The position numbers and the translations under genes were made by a program. A DNA stretch of 64,000 nucleotides from Nitrosospira multiformis (GTDB taxonomy: Bacteria; Pseudomonadota; Gammaproteobacteria; Burkholderiales; Nitrosomonadaceae): the NCBI RefSeq assembly GCF_900110185.1, contig NZ_FOCT01000001.1:124001-188000 (forward strand), read 5' to 3'. The notes beneath the pieces were generated by a model, which was not told the origin of the DNA, searched no databases, and saw only the letters and a program-made list of their open reading frames with translations. Within the stretch, counting starts at the first letter, position 1. Every line of letters starts with the position of its first letter. Of the stretch, positions 8,792-18,500 are shown in pieces.

Positions 8792-8906
8792 GCATAGGAT
8801 GCAATAAGCAAAGCGCATTGCACCCTATGCACCATATGGCAGCTCCCGGTGCTGCCTGATTATCGCTACGTTTCAAGCAGGTCGGATTAGCGCAGCGTAA
8901 TCCGAC
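8792..8906. repeat. Two dispersed-type palindromic elements
   Basis: Two hairpins lie directly after the DUF1269 pseudogene. The first has 14-base arms at 8792-8805 and 8817-8830 with one mismatch. The second has 9-base perfect arms at 8881-8889 and 8898-8906 around GCGCAGCG. Sequences of the forms GGATTAGCGCAGCGTAATCC and GTGCAATAAGC...GCATTGCAC are familiar to me as dispersed intergenic palindromes in proteobacterial genomes, comparable to REP elements. Only one copy of each was noticed here. Confidence 0.55.
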
Positions 8907-8911
8907 GGGAT

Positions 8912-9399
8912 CCCCCAACCGATACAGCCGATATGGGCACGGATTGCGAAAGTTAACATTACGGCACTCGCCGGAAAATGTCGTGCCATTGAGGATGCCG
9001 GATAGGCTTCGTTAATCCACGAGAAGAGGCCTGGCGTCCTTTATTTTCCGTTTCCTGAGACAACCTCTCCTGGTCCTTCCCCTCATCCATCCCGCCATCA
9101 GCGATTCCCTGTACCCTGTATGCCTCACTTTCTTACAAAAAAACCTCCCACAGGTAGCGAGGTGTGAATGTGTGAATATGTGCTGCGTTTACCCGCAGCC
9201 CTCATAGTCGAAATAGCCGATCGATCGTCTATTGGGGATTTTGACAGTACCGGTTTTTTACTAGCAGCAAATGGTTTAAACGGCTTCTGGTTAGTGGGAC
9301 AAGAAAACGCGGAGGGGCGGGCAGTCCTTCTCGACTGATGCTGCTCCCGATTTCTATAACAGCCCTCGCGCCTTTTTCATATTTTTCCCTCTGTCATCT
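8912..9399. other. Non-coding stretch, no gene seen
   Basis: No frame of convincing length or composition occurs on either strand. Short open stretches on the minus strand near 8960-9130 lack a start with a ribosome binding site. A variant ACTAGC site occurs near 9260. The region leads into the ACTAGT cluster. Confidence 0.4.
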
Positions 9400-9477
9400 A
9401 CTAGTACAAATATCTACTAGTACAAATAAAACGATGCGAGAGAAACTAGTATTTATACTAGTATAAATACTAGTTTC
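9400..9477. promoter_or_regulatory. Second ACTAGT cluster with a 36-bp perfect palindrome
   Basis: Exact ACTAGT sites start at 9400, 9416, 9445, 9457 and 9469. The last three, spaced exactly 12 bases apart, are embedded in a perfect inverted repeat from 9442 to 9477 whose centre is the middle ACTAGT; I verified pairing base by base, and it ends at the A/C pair 9441/9478. No gene starts within 100 bases. The site type matches the array in front of the gene at 4826, so both may be bound by that protein; a centromere-like or silencer role is equally possible. Confidence 0.6.
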
Positions 9478-9628
9478 CCCGAACAAGGTTTAATCACCCC
9501 TGTCATTTTCCCGCATAGGACCTTGGCAGATCCACCAAGCAGCCATCACGCTCAATCCCCGTCGATTTGACAAGACCTGTCCCCCTCATCGTTGTTGCCC
9601 ATTTACTGGGCACACAGTTATCTCGGTT

Positions 9629-9764
9629 TATACCCTCAATCATGCGCAATCTTGGTATACCCTCCATTTTTTGAAGGTAAGGGAAATATACCCCCTATAT
9701 TTAACCAATCATTTGAAATATACCCCCTGTATATCCTTGATGTGGGGAAATTCAAGGGGTATTT
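9629..9764. repeat. Spaced TATACCC repeats
   Basis: Copies of TATACCC start at 9629, 9656, 9687 and 9719, i.e. 27, 31 and 32 bases apart. The last two extend to AAATATACCCCCT. An inverted relative (AAGGGGTATTT) lies at 9754-9764. Regular spacing near three helical turns, next to a very AT-rich tract, resembles iterons of an origin or a multi-site regulator target. No replication protein gene is visible nearby. Confidence 0.45.
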
Positions 9765-9900
9765 CAGCAGGAAGAGATTCCATATAATAAACAACAATTC
9801 ATATATTTATGATTATTTATTAATTAAATATATGAATATGGAACGTAATATCATATATCGCATGAATGTGGAACATTATGGTAATCATGTTATGGATTAA
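9765..9900. other. Very AT-rich tract with a 13-bp inverted repeat
   Basis: From about 9765 to 9900 the sequence is far richer in A and T than the rest of the window. Arms at 9797-9809 and 9825-9837 are perfect 13-base inverted repeats with a 15-base loop. A plus-strand frame at 9592-9900 stays open through it, but its composition (Asn, Ile, Tyr-rich) simply reflects AT content and I do not accept it as a gene. The tract lies upstream of the mgtC-family gene and could be a promoter region, an H-NS-type silencing target or an unwinding element. Confidence 0.45.
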
Positions 9901-9983
9901 CGTGAAACATGCCTTCAATGAGAGAGGGGAGGGGTGGTTGAAGCGATTTCGGTTTACTATGAAGGGTTAAAAGGAGAAGGATT

Positions 9984-10691
9984 CTGGAAGCTATAACGAA
10001 CGCGGATGATTCCGTCACCATTGCTATTCATCTTTTGGCGGCAGTTCTGTCGGGCGGTGCTATCGGTCTTGAGCGAAGCCTGCACGGGCACCCCGCCGGT
10101 TTCAGAACGCATGCACTGGTTTGCCTTGCATCCAGTCTGCTGATGCTGGTCACGCTCTATCAGTGGAAGTGGCTACCGCCAAACATAACAATCGAGGCCG
10201 TGCGAATGGATCCTACCCGAATGGCGCAGGGCATCATGACGGGTATCGGTTTTCTTGGAGCCGGAGTTATTTTCAAGGAAGGCCTGAGTGTTCGGGGCCT
10301 GACCACTGCCGCTTCCATCTGGATTACAGCCGGTATCGGCATACTGATGGGTATAGGCTTTTTCCTTCCCGGTATTTTGGGAACCCTGTTGACCCTCGGA
10401 ATACTTTCGCTTTTCCGTTTGATCGAAGACCGGGTTCCGCGGCAGTCATATGCTCAGTATTACGTAAGCTTTGACCGCCATAAGGTGATGCCGGAAGATC
10501 AGGTTCGTGCCCTGGCGATCGACCATGGGTTTGAGATTGCAACCATGAGTTACCGTATTACCCGAGCAGGCTTGTTCGAGTACCGCATGGATGTCAGAAC
10601 GACGAAGGTCGGCAGAGCTGCGGGGCTTGCAAAAGCGCTGCAAAATATCGAATCTGTACGTGAGTTTCGTGTCTCGACCACAGGTACATAG
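9984..10691 (+). CDS. MgtC/SapB family membrane protein
   Basis: The core (LLAAVLSGGAIGLERSLHGHPAGFRTH, then MTGIGFLGAGVIFKEG and GLTTAASIWITAGIGILMGIGF) is the MgtC/SapB signature: four to five membrane helices with the conserved GLERE-like and RTH motifs, followed by a soluble ACT-like C-terminal domain. The frame contains no ATG or GTG upstream of the conserved core. The only good ribosome binding site, AAGGAG at 9971-9976, points to CTG at 9984 (7-base spacing), or ATT at 9981. A TTG at 10035 would delete part of the first helix and lacks a ribosome binding site. Members are linked to magnesium limitation and virulence in some pathogens; the role here is unknown. Confidence 0.82.
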   Translation: MEAITNADDSVTIAIHLLAAVLSGGAIGLERSLHGHPAGFRTHALVCLASSLLMLVTLYQWKWLPPNITIEAVRMDPTRMAQGIMTGIGFLGAGVIFKEGLSVRGLTTAASIWITAGIGILMGIGFFLPGILGTLLTLGILSLFRLIEDRVPRQSYAQYYVSFDRHKVMPEDQVRALAIDHGFEIATMSYRITRAGLFEYRMDVRTTKVGRAAGLAKALQNIESVREFRVSTTGT

Positions 10692-10763
10692 CGTGCCATA
10701 AACGTTCCCTTGCGGGAGAGATTGAATTCGCTTTGAATCGTCAACCAACCGGAGGAGTTTCCC

Positions 10764-11165
10764 ATGCAACTGAACCCTTATCTCAATTTCAACGGCCAAT
10801 GCGAGACCGCTTTCAAGTTCTATGAAAAATGTCTCGGAGGAAAGATCACCGCGATGCTCACCTTCGGAAGTTCACCCATGGCGGAACAAACGCCGCCGGA
10901 ATGGCATGACAAAATCATGCATGCGCGCCTGACGGTAGGCGAAGCTGTCCTGATGGCCTCGGACGCGTCACCGGAGCATTATGAAAAAACCAAAGGGATG
11001 TCGGTGGCGCTGAATACGGACAAACCGGAGGAAGCCGAACGCATATTTGCGGCATTGTCGGAAAATGGAGCCGTGCAGATGCCGATCCAGCCTACCTTCT
11101 GGGCTGCCCGGTTTGGGATGTTGATCGATCAGTTTGGCATACCGTGGATGATCAATTGTGAGTAA
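10764..11165 (+). CDS. PhnB/YjdN-like VOC family protein
   Basis: The 133-residue protein follows GGAGGAG at good spacing. MQLNPYLNFNGQCETAFKFYEKCLGG and the C-terminal FWAARFGMLIDQFGIPWMINCE are characteristic of the PhnB-like ('3-demethylubiquinone-9 3-methyltransferase' Pfam) branch of the vicinal oxygen chelate fold. Despite that Pfam name, most members are not methyltransferases and have no known substrate. It stands alone, 72 bases after the mgtC-family gene. Confidence 0.88.
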   Translation: MQLNPYLNFNGQCETAFKFYEKCLGGKITAMLTFGSSPMAEQTPPEWHDKIMHARLTVGEAVLMASDASPEHYEKTKGMSVALNTDKPEEAERIFAALSENGAVQMPIQPTFWAARFGMLIDQFGIPWMINCE

Positions 11166-11455
11166 AGACGATGAATTTGGCCAGTGCCATTCGTCCTGAA
11201 CCCCTTCGGCGGGCTCGGAACGGGCTTGCCGGGTCGAAGAGATACCGTAGGGGGTAGCGAAAGTTACTCAAAGGCTCGCTAAAAGCTCAGGAAGATATTC
11301 CAATCACCCGCTCGCCAAATTGAATTCGGAAGAAACGCGGTTTGACTAACCCGGAGGCAGCATCTATGTTTATTTCAGGACATTCCGAATAGCCGGGTCG
11401 CCGACCTCTGACCTCTGCCGGCTACTTGATACAAGCACCGAACAAGGAACCGGAT

Positions 11456-14400
11456 ATGGCAGTGAAGTACCTCAGCAATTATTACAGCTATAAATTTGTC
11501 CCCCAGGTTCTGAAATTCGGGGTAATCGAAGTTGATCCTAAGGCGGCGCTGGAAAAACAGGTGCAGGAGCATCTCGCAAGCGGACATCGCTATTTTTTCC
11601 AGGATGAATTTCAGAACGCGCTCAACGAGTATCAGACTGCCTACGCCCTGCTGCACAAGTTTCTTCACCCGCAGTTTCCGGTAGGCGTTACTGCAATCGC
11701 AACTGCTGTTCTGAAGCCCCTGCAATTGACTGAAGCAATGGTCGCTGCGACCGCGCAGGTGGCGAAATACCGCTCCGCCATCACCGCCGGACCCATCGTC
11801 GCAGCGGGAAGCCCCCCGCGAGAGATCTCCTCTGTTGTACAGAAGTTCAGCGGTACAGGCAGCGCGGTTGTCGCGCCGCCTGCAGCCGTTCTTTACGAAC
11901 AGGCTGCCGTATATCTTCAGGCCGGAGCAACTTCCGAAGCACAGCCCATCATCCAGCAGGCACTCGAACTCAATGGGGGACGGGATCTGGAACTGGAATC
12001 CAACCTGCTGGTGGCATCCGGCATTGCTGGTGTTCAACGGGGTGAATTTGACAATGCCCGGGATAATTTCGCGAAAGCTTTCGAACTAGCAAGACGCGTG
12101 AGCGCAGCGCCTGGTACTGCGCCAGGGGCAGCGGGACCGGGGGTGGCTGGCATACCGGGAATCACGGATGTAGCGGGAGAGGGCGCTGCAGCTGTACCCC
12201 CCGCCCGAACTGCGGAATTGGGCGCAATCAGCAATAACATCGGCGTGGTTTCAGCCTTGACGGGCGACGCGCGCAGCTCTGGCGCGGCTTTTCAGGCGGC
12301 GGGAGATTCAGTTCCGCTTTCGTTCGGAAGGACGCTTACACAACCGCTCAATCCCGGCACCGCCACTGCAATGCAGAGGCCGATGGGCAGCGAAGGACTG
12401 GGCTTCATCCTTAATTCATCCTCCGGTTCAAGTCAGTACATGAATGTGTCTCCCACTGTTTCTGCCGCAAGCGCCGCACAGCAGTTCGGGGTATTTAAGG
12501 GAGACCAGATCGTGAGTGTCGATCTTCAGGGCGATGCGGTTGCAAACCTTACCGCAACCCTCTACCAGCCGCGTATCACCGCTACGGCACTTACGGAGCT
12601 CGCCACTTTCGAAATTCTCGAAACCAACTTCATCGCCTACATCCCTCATACCTACGGCTTCACGCTTCCATTAAGTCTCGGTGACTGCCATCTCGAACTG
12701 GGCGATTATGAGGAAGCCATCAGTTGGTACGAAAAGGCGCGGGACTATCCGTATCTCAACCAGGTCATCGAGGCGCCGATGGTCTGGCTGAAACTTGCCA
12801 ATGCCTATCTCCGCTGGGGCCATTTCCTGTTTGAGGGGGGTCAGAAGGCCGAAGCGAGAACGCGGTATGAGCAGATTGTGCGCCTGACCGACCCCATCCT
12901 CGATCCAGTTTCACCCCTGTATAAATCACCCGTTTTCGACAACCTTGCGGCACAGGTGCAGGCGATTCTGGCCGCGCCGCAGCCGCTTGATCCTGAGGTG
13001 CACAACCCTTCGATTGCGTCAGTCGTACTGCTGGCCAAGCTCAACATCCAGAACATCCAGGATGGCATCGACTTCCCATTGCTCAGCCTGGCGCGCGAGC
13101 AAGTCCCGGTATTCCGCTTCGATTACCTGCAGAATGCCGCGCGTTATTTCGCGGAACATGCGATTCAGGCGGAACGGACTTATATCAATTTCAAGACCAG
13201 CGCCGAGCAGGAGGAATTCCAGCGCGCCATGTTGCAGAATGCGGTCGACCTGGAGGCCGCCAACGAACAGCTCGAGATCAAGAAAGTCGAGATTGCGCAG
13301 GAGCAGAAGGAAGCCATCGAGGCGAACCAAGCCTATGCAAACACGCAGCTCGAAAACGCCCGGGATCTGAAAGAGGAATATGCGGATGTAAGCCTGGAGG
13401 AGATGGCACTCGATGCGGAGATCACTTACGTAGGTGCGCCTACCACCGAATATGATTTCTCGGGCTATGAGGAATATGGGATCTCGAACGGGACCCATCG
13501 CGTCGATGAGGTGCTGCGGACCTTGACACGTCGGCGCCGCGAGATATCGCGCGATTTCGAACTCAATAACATGGACCGGCGCATCAGCGAGCTGGAAGCG
13601 GCAAAGAGGGTCGCTGATGAGCAGGTGGACATCGCTACCAAACAGAAAGAAGCTGCCGATATCCAGAAGAACATCGCCACCCTGCGCAAGCAACAGGCCG
13701 AGCAGCAGCTGGCGCTGTTCGATTCGCAGGAATTCACGCCCGATCTGTGGAATCGGCTGGCAAACGAAATTCGCCAGATTTCCCAGTCATACCTCAGCCA
13801 GGCGATCGTCATAGCCCGGCTGATGGAGCAGGCATACGAGTACGAGGTCGGCAAGGCCGTGAATATCATCAAGCCATCGTATAACCGGAATGATCTGGCA
13901 GGTCTTCTGGCCGGCGATTTCCTGCTGCGTGACATTGACTCATTCACTTTCATGCGGATCATTCTCGGCGAGAAAAAGCAGCCCATGAAGGAAATCATTT
14001 CACTGTCAGATCGCTACCCGGTCCAGTTCCTGCGCGATTTCCAGCGCACGGGTACCATGGGTTTTCGCACGGAGTTGAGTGATTTCGACCGGAATTATCC
14101 TGGCGCTTATCTGCAGCGCATCAAGCGTGTCGAGGTCATCGTCGAAGGATTGATCGGCCGGGGAGGAATCCATGCCAGCCTCACCAATACCGGGCTCTGC
14201 CTCTCGCGCATGCGCAATGGCGGCATCAAAATGCGGCTGCTGCAACCGGAAACGCTGTTGCTGTCGCAATACCGCATTGCCGCCGATGCGGTGATCTTCG
14301 CGCCCGATGTGGAAATGCTGGGAATTTTCGAACATAGCCCAGTCTCGACCTCATGGGTATTCGAGCTCAATCCCGCGGCCAACGACATCGTCCTGAACTA

Positions 14401-15541
14401 CATCACCGACATCAAACTTGTGATCTATTACGAGTCGTTCTTCGATCCCAACCTCAAACCCAGAGTGCTTGAAGAGCTCGCGGTCGCACAGGTCAATGCT
14501 GGGCGTCGTACTGTCGCGCTTCGGTACGAGCTTTTCGACGAGTTCTTTGCGTTTCAGGATACGGGTGAGGTGACGTTCACGCTTCGCTCGACCATGCTGC
14601 CTTTCTATCACCTCGAGCCGCCCGTGCGCGAACTCACGTTCCTGATTGAAACGGAGGAGGGCGTTTCTGCCGAAAACCTCACCGTCATCGTGTCCGCTGC
14701 GGATGGTACGGCCGCCACCCAGTCCACTACAGCGGATGGCGCACTTTCGACAGGCGGATCGAGTCCGCTCAATGCATTCATTGGCAAGCCCTGGTTACAG
14801 GAGTGGAAGATAACCATTCCGGTCGCGCAGAACCAGGCTCGTTTCGATGCGGGTTTCGAATGGTCGCAGGTACAGAATATTGTAATGACGACAGAGTACG
14901 AGTTCACCCCTCGCCGCATTCCGGGACAACCATACCTTCTCCTCCTCGACCGCTTTGATGCCGATACGCTTGCAAATTTCGATGTAGTCGATGATCCGCA
15001 GGCGACGGTTTCTGCGCCCTCGCAATGGGTTTTCAACGAGGCAGCGCAGCGCATCGACCAGATGTCGAGTATACATGGGGGCGCATTCGAGCCTGGCGCC
15101 ACGGGTCCCGAGAAGCCGGGCACTTACCTAGTGCGCAAAACGACGACGGAACTCCCGGCGATTCAGGATCATATCGTTGCAGTGGATGTCAGTTCCGAGG
15201 ATAACGGCGGTATTGGCGTCGTGTTCCGCTGGCAGGATGTGGACAATTTCTATTACTTCCTCATGGATGGGCAGCGCAGCTATCGCCGCATGGGTAAGAA
15301 GGTGGGCGGCGTATTCCAGGAACTGGACATGACGGCCCTCGATGATACGCATGGGTATGAAACGGGCACAACCCATTCGCTGAGAATCCGTTTCAGCGGA
15401 TCGGAGATGAGGACCTATCTCAATGATGAGCAAATCCTTCTCGGGCAGGATGCCTCGCTGCCGAATTCAGGCCGTGCCGGTCTTTTCTGCTGGGGCAGCG
15501 CAGGTGCGCATTTCGACAATTTCCGGATTGTCGCTCTCTGA
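11456..15541 (+). CDS. Short TcA-like component of a Tc-toxin-like complex
   Basis: The 1361-residue protein starts at ATG 11456 after AAGGA; an upstream TTG (11426) is less likely. Regions in order: TPR-like helices (about 30-250), a low-complexity Ala/Gly/Pro patch, a PDZ-like segment around 320-370 (SAAQQFGVFKGDQIVSVD), more TPR-like repeats (400-520), a long Gln/Glu/Lys-rich coiled coil (584-755), then a stretch matching the C-terminal pore-stalk and TcB-binding part of TcA toxins (LMEQAYEYEVGKAV, IIKPSY, LAGLLAGDFLL, FPGAYLQRIKRVEV-like NYPGAYLQRIKRVEV; about 785-1050). The last 200 residues resemble a LamG/DUF1080-type jelly-roll (FDADTLANFDVVDD... NDEQILLG... GRAGLFCWG). Classical TcA proteins are about 2500 residues. 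The TcB/TcC-like gene follows after 25 bases. Family assignment is by eye. Confidence 0.75.
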   Translation: MAVKYLSNYYSYKFVPQVLKFGVIEVDPKAALEKQVQEHLASGHRYFFQDEFQNALNEYQTAYALLHKFLHPQFPVGVTAIATAVLKPLQLTEAMVAATAQVAKYRSAITAGPIVAAGSPPREISSVVQKFSGTGSAVVAPPAAVLYEQAAVYLQAGATSEAQPIIQQALELNGGRDLELESNLLVASGIAGVQRGEFDNARDNFAKAFELARRVSAAPGTAPGAAGPGVAGIPGITDVAGEGAAAVPPARTAELGAISNNIGVVSALTGDARSSGAAFQAAGDSVPLSFGRTLTQPLNPGTATAMQRPMGSEGLGFILNSSSGSSQYMNVSPTVSAASAAQQFGVFKGDQIVSVDLQGDAVANLTATLYQPRITATALTELATFEILETNFIAYIPHTYGFTLPLSLGDCHLELGDYEEAISWYEKARDYPYLNQVIEAPMVWLKLANAYLRWGHFLFEGGQKAEARTRYEQIVRLTDPILDPVSPLYKSPVFDNLAAQVQAILAAPQPLDPEVHNPSIASVVLLAKLNIQNIQDGIDFPLLSLAREQVPVFRFDYLQNAARYFAEHAIQAERTYINFKTSAEQEEFQRAMLQNAVDLEAANEQLEIKKVEIAQEQKEAIEANQAYANTQLENARDLKEEYADVSLEEMALDAEITYVGAPTTEYDFSGYEEYGISNGTHRVDEVLRTLTRRRREISRDFELNNMDRRISELEAAKRVADEQVDIATKQKEAADIQKNIATLRKQQAEQQLALFDSQEFTPDLWNRLANEIRQISQSYLSQAIVIARLMEQAYEYEVGKAVNIIKPSYNRNDLAGLLAGDFLLRDIDSFTFMRIILGEKKQPMKEIISLSDRYPVQFLRDFQRTGTMGFRTELSDFDRNYPGAYLQRIKRVEVIVEGLIGRGGIHASLTNTGLCLSRMRNGGIKMRLLQPETLLLSQYRIAADAVIFAPDVEMLGIFEHSPVSTSWVFELNPAANDIVLNYITDIKLVIYYESFFDPNLKPRVLEELAVAQVNAGRRTVALRYELFDEFFAFQDTGEVTFTLRSTMLPFYHLEPPVRELTFLIETEEGVSAENLTVIVSAADGTAATQSTTADGALSTGGSSPLNAFIGKPWLQEWKITIPVAQNQARFDAGFEWSQVQNIVMTTEYEFTPRRIPGQPYLLLLDRFDADTLANFDVVDDPQATVSAPSQWVFNEAAQRIDQMSSIHGGAFEPGATGPEKPGTYLVRKTTTELPAIQDHIVAVDVSSEDNGGIGVVFRWQDVDNFYYFLMDGQRSYRRMGKKVGGVFQELDMTALDDTHGYETGTTHSLRIRFSGSEMRTYLNDEQILLGQDASLPNSGRAGLFCWGSAGAHFDNFRIVAL

Positions 15542-15566
15542 AACCATGGACCTGAGGGAGTAGGCA

Positions 15567-18500
15567 GTGGCCAATAAATCTCCGGTCGAGCGCCAGGCTA
15601 CCTCGAATCCCGCCGGTGGAGGCGACATCCGGGGTCTGGGCGAGACTTTCCAACCTGACTTGAATTCGGGGGTCGGCAACTATCGGATTCCACTCGATCT
15701 GTTGCCCGGCATCCGTAATTTCCAGCCGAGCCTTGCGCTCGGCTACAGCACCGGTGCAGGCAACAGCCCCTGGGGCCTCGGCTGGTCCCTGCCTTTTGCC
15801 ACTATAAGCCGCCGCACTTTTCGGGGCACTCCATCCTATACGGAAGACGACACATTCCTGTTCGCGGGGCAGACAGAACTTGTGCCCATCGGTGCCGACA
15901 CTTTCCGGGCTTCGGTCGAGAATGGGTTCGAGCAGTTCAACCGGACGGAAACCGGATGGCAGGTTACAGAGAAATCCGGCATACGCCATACCTTCGGCAC
16001 CACCGCTGAAAGCCGTATCGAGTTTGACGATAATGGAACCGTGCGCGTGTTCGCGTGGCTGGTCGAGCGTACTGAAGACACCACGGGCAATGCCATTACC
16101 TACCGGTATCGCAGTGAACAGGGGCAGCGGTATATCGAGGAGATCCGCTACGCCATCTATGCCATCCGGTTCGAATACGAGGTCAGGTCCGACGCGTTCT
16201 CCGATTTCCGCAGCGGCTTCGAACAGCGCACCACGCTGCGTTGCACACGGATCACGCTCCATGTCGAGCCCCTGGGACCCGCGGCTGTGCGAAGCTGGTC
16301 ACTCGCATATGACCTGGCACCGTTATCCGGGTTGTCGCTTCTGCGTTCAGTCACCTTCTCCGGCAATGATCCGGAAACGGGAGAATCAGCATCGCTTCCG
16401 CCACTTCAGTTTTCCTATACGGAGTTTACCTCCTCGAGCCGCCGCCTGAGGAAGTTCACGGCTGAGATCGGCGCCGCGCCTCCCGGTCTCGACCAGCCCA
16501 ACCTGGAATTGATCGACCTGGATGGACGAGGCCTGCCCGGCGTCCTGTCGATCGAAAACGGCATCGCGCGATACTGGTCCAATACTGGCCAATTCAGATG
16601 GGCACCGCCCCGTTCCTTGCCCCAATTCCCGGCTGTGTTCTGCACGGCGGAAGATCGTGTGCAGTTTGCCGATATGGACGGAAACGGCGCAGCCGACGTG
16701 CTTGTTGGCAGCGGGACGCTCAGCGGCTTCTATCGCAACGAGGGAACCGGTGCCTTCGATGGATTCAACCGATATGTCCGCTCACCGCAGCTTGCCTTTG
16801 AAACAGGCGGGCTGCAATTGATGGATGTCAACGGCGACGGACTCGTCGATGCAGTACACGACGGACGTACCGGTTTGCAGGTTTACAACAATCGCGGGGC
16901 AATAGGCTGGGAACCTCCGCGATTGGTACCAAAGGACGACCTGCCGACACCTGTTCCCAATCTTTCCTCCGGTGATCCTCGCGTGCGGCTGGCTGACATG
17001 AATGGCGACAAGATACCGGATGTAGTGCTGTTCAGCAACGGCTATTTCGAGTACTGGCCTTCGCGTGGCGAAGGCCATTTCTCCGAATCGCGCAAAATGA
17101 CTGCCGCACCGAGATTCCCTTATCCATTCGATCCGGCGCGGGTGTTCATCACTGATATCAACGGAGATGGCTTGGCTGACGTCGTTTTTGTCGGTTACGA
17201 CGAGGTAACCTACTGGATCAACCAATCCGGAAATGCGTTCAGTCCTCCACAGACCATTCGTTACACCCCCCCCACTTCGCGGGCCGATACGCTCCGGATC
17301 GCAGACATGAGCGGAACCGGAACGGCTGGGATTTTGTGGACCAGTCCATATCCAGACTATCGCTACCTCGACTTTACCGGTGATGTGAAGCCGGGCCTGC
17401 TTAGCCGCATTGACAATGGCCTGGGCCGAGTTACGGTCATTGAATATGCGACCTCGACCGCTGAGGCAAGGCGCGATCGGGAGCAGGGGCAATCGTGGAT
17501 GTCGTTTCTTCCGTTTCCCGTACAGGTCGTATCCGCCGTTACCATCGACGATTCGATCAGCGGCCTGCACAACGTGACCCGTTACCGGTATCACGAGGGT
17601 CACTACGACGGATACCGCCGCGAATTCGACGGATTCGGCCGCTCGGAACAGATCGAGGAAGGGGATGCCTCGATTCCTTCCTGTCGAACCGTTTTTCACT
17701 ACCATACCGAAGCTTCCGGGAAACCCTCTGAGCCGGATCCGGAGCTGCGCCGCAGCCTGAAAAGGAAACTGTTCCGGGTGGAGGTTTTCGGCGAAGATGC
17801 GAGTTCGCTGGCCTCGGCTCCCTACCGGGTCGAAGAAAGCCGGTGGATAGTGCGAATCGAGCAGGCACTGCCCGATGGCCGTCGCGTGCTGTTTCCTTTC
17901 GTCGAAGAGACGGTCACATCGACATTCGAACGCCAGTCCGAAGCCCGCATCGAGCGGAGGATGTTCTCGTTCGACGCTTCCGGAAACGTCACAGGCGAGG
18001 AGCGGAGGGGAGAAGGAGGGGAGGGAGTTCCGTTGCTCGCGACGACCCGGGCCGAGTACGCACAGGACCCGACCGGCCGCGTCCGCGATCATGTGTCGCG
18101 TATCGTCCAGCGCGACGGTGACGGCAATCTGCTGAACGAGTTGCGGCATTACTATGACGGTCCCGCCTTCGAGGGTCTGCCCCTTGGCCAAGTTACGAAA
18201 GGATTGCTCACCCGGACGGAGAAGGTTGCCCTGCATAAAAGCATGGCCACCTCCGTGTATGGCGCTCATGAACCGGATTTTCCGGCACTGGGATATCATG
18301 ACGGAGAGGACCAGGATGGCGAACCTGCATGGCTGTATGACCATAAACGACTCAGTCTCGACGAGCGCGGCAATGCCCTGGTCAGCCGGGATGCGCGCGG
18401 GAACGACACGACCTACACCTTTGATGAATTCGGGTTGTTTGCGACTTCGATCACCGACGCGAAAGGTTTCATTGCAACCGTCGAGCATGATCTTCGCATT

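Noticed and set aside
4703..9477. ACTAGT clusters as termini of a transposon or integrated element
   Set aside because: No transposase, integrase, target duplication or terminal inverted repeat was seen, and tatD between the clusters is an ordinary chromosomal gene of this neighbourhood.
9592..9900. 102-codon plus-strand frame through the AT-rich tract
   Set aside because: Amino-acid content follows the AT-rich DNA, the TATACCC repeats lie inside it, and there is no ribosome binding site.
16782..18488. 568-codon open frame on the minus strand
   Set aside because: It lies wholly antisense to the Tc-like toxin gene, whose domains are clear; GC-rich codon bias creates long mirror frames. It has no family pattern or ribosome binding site.
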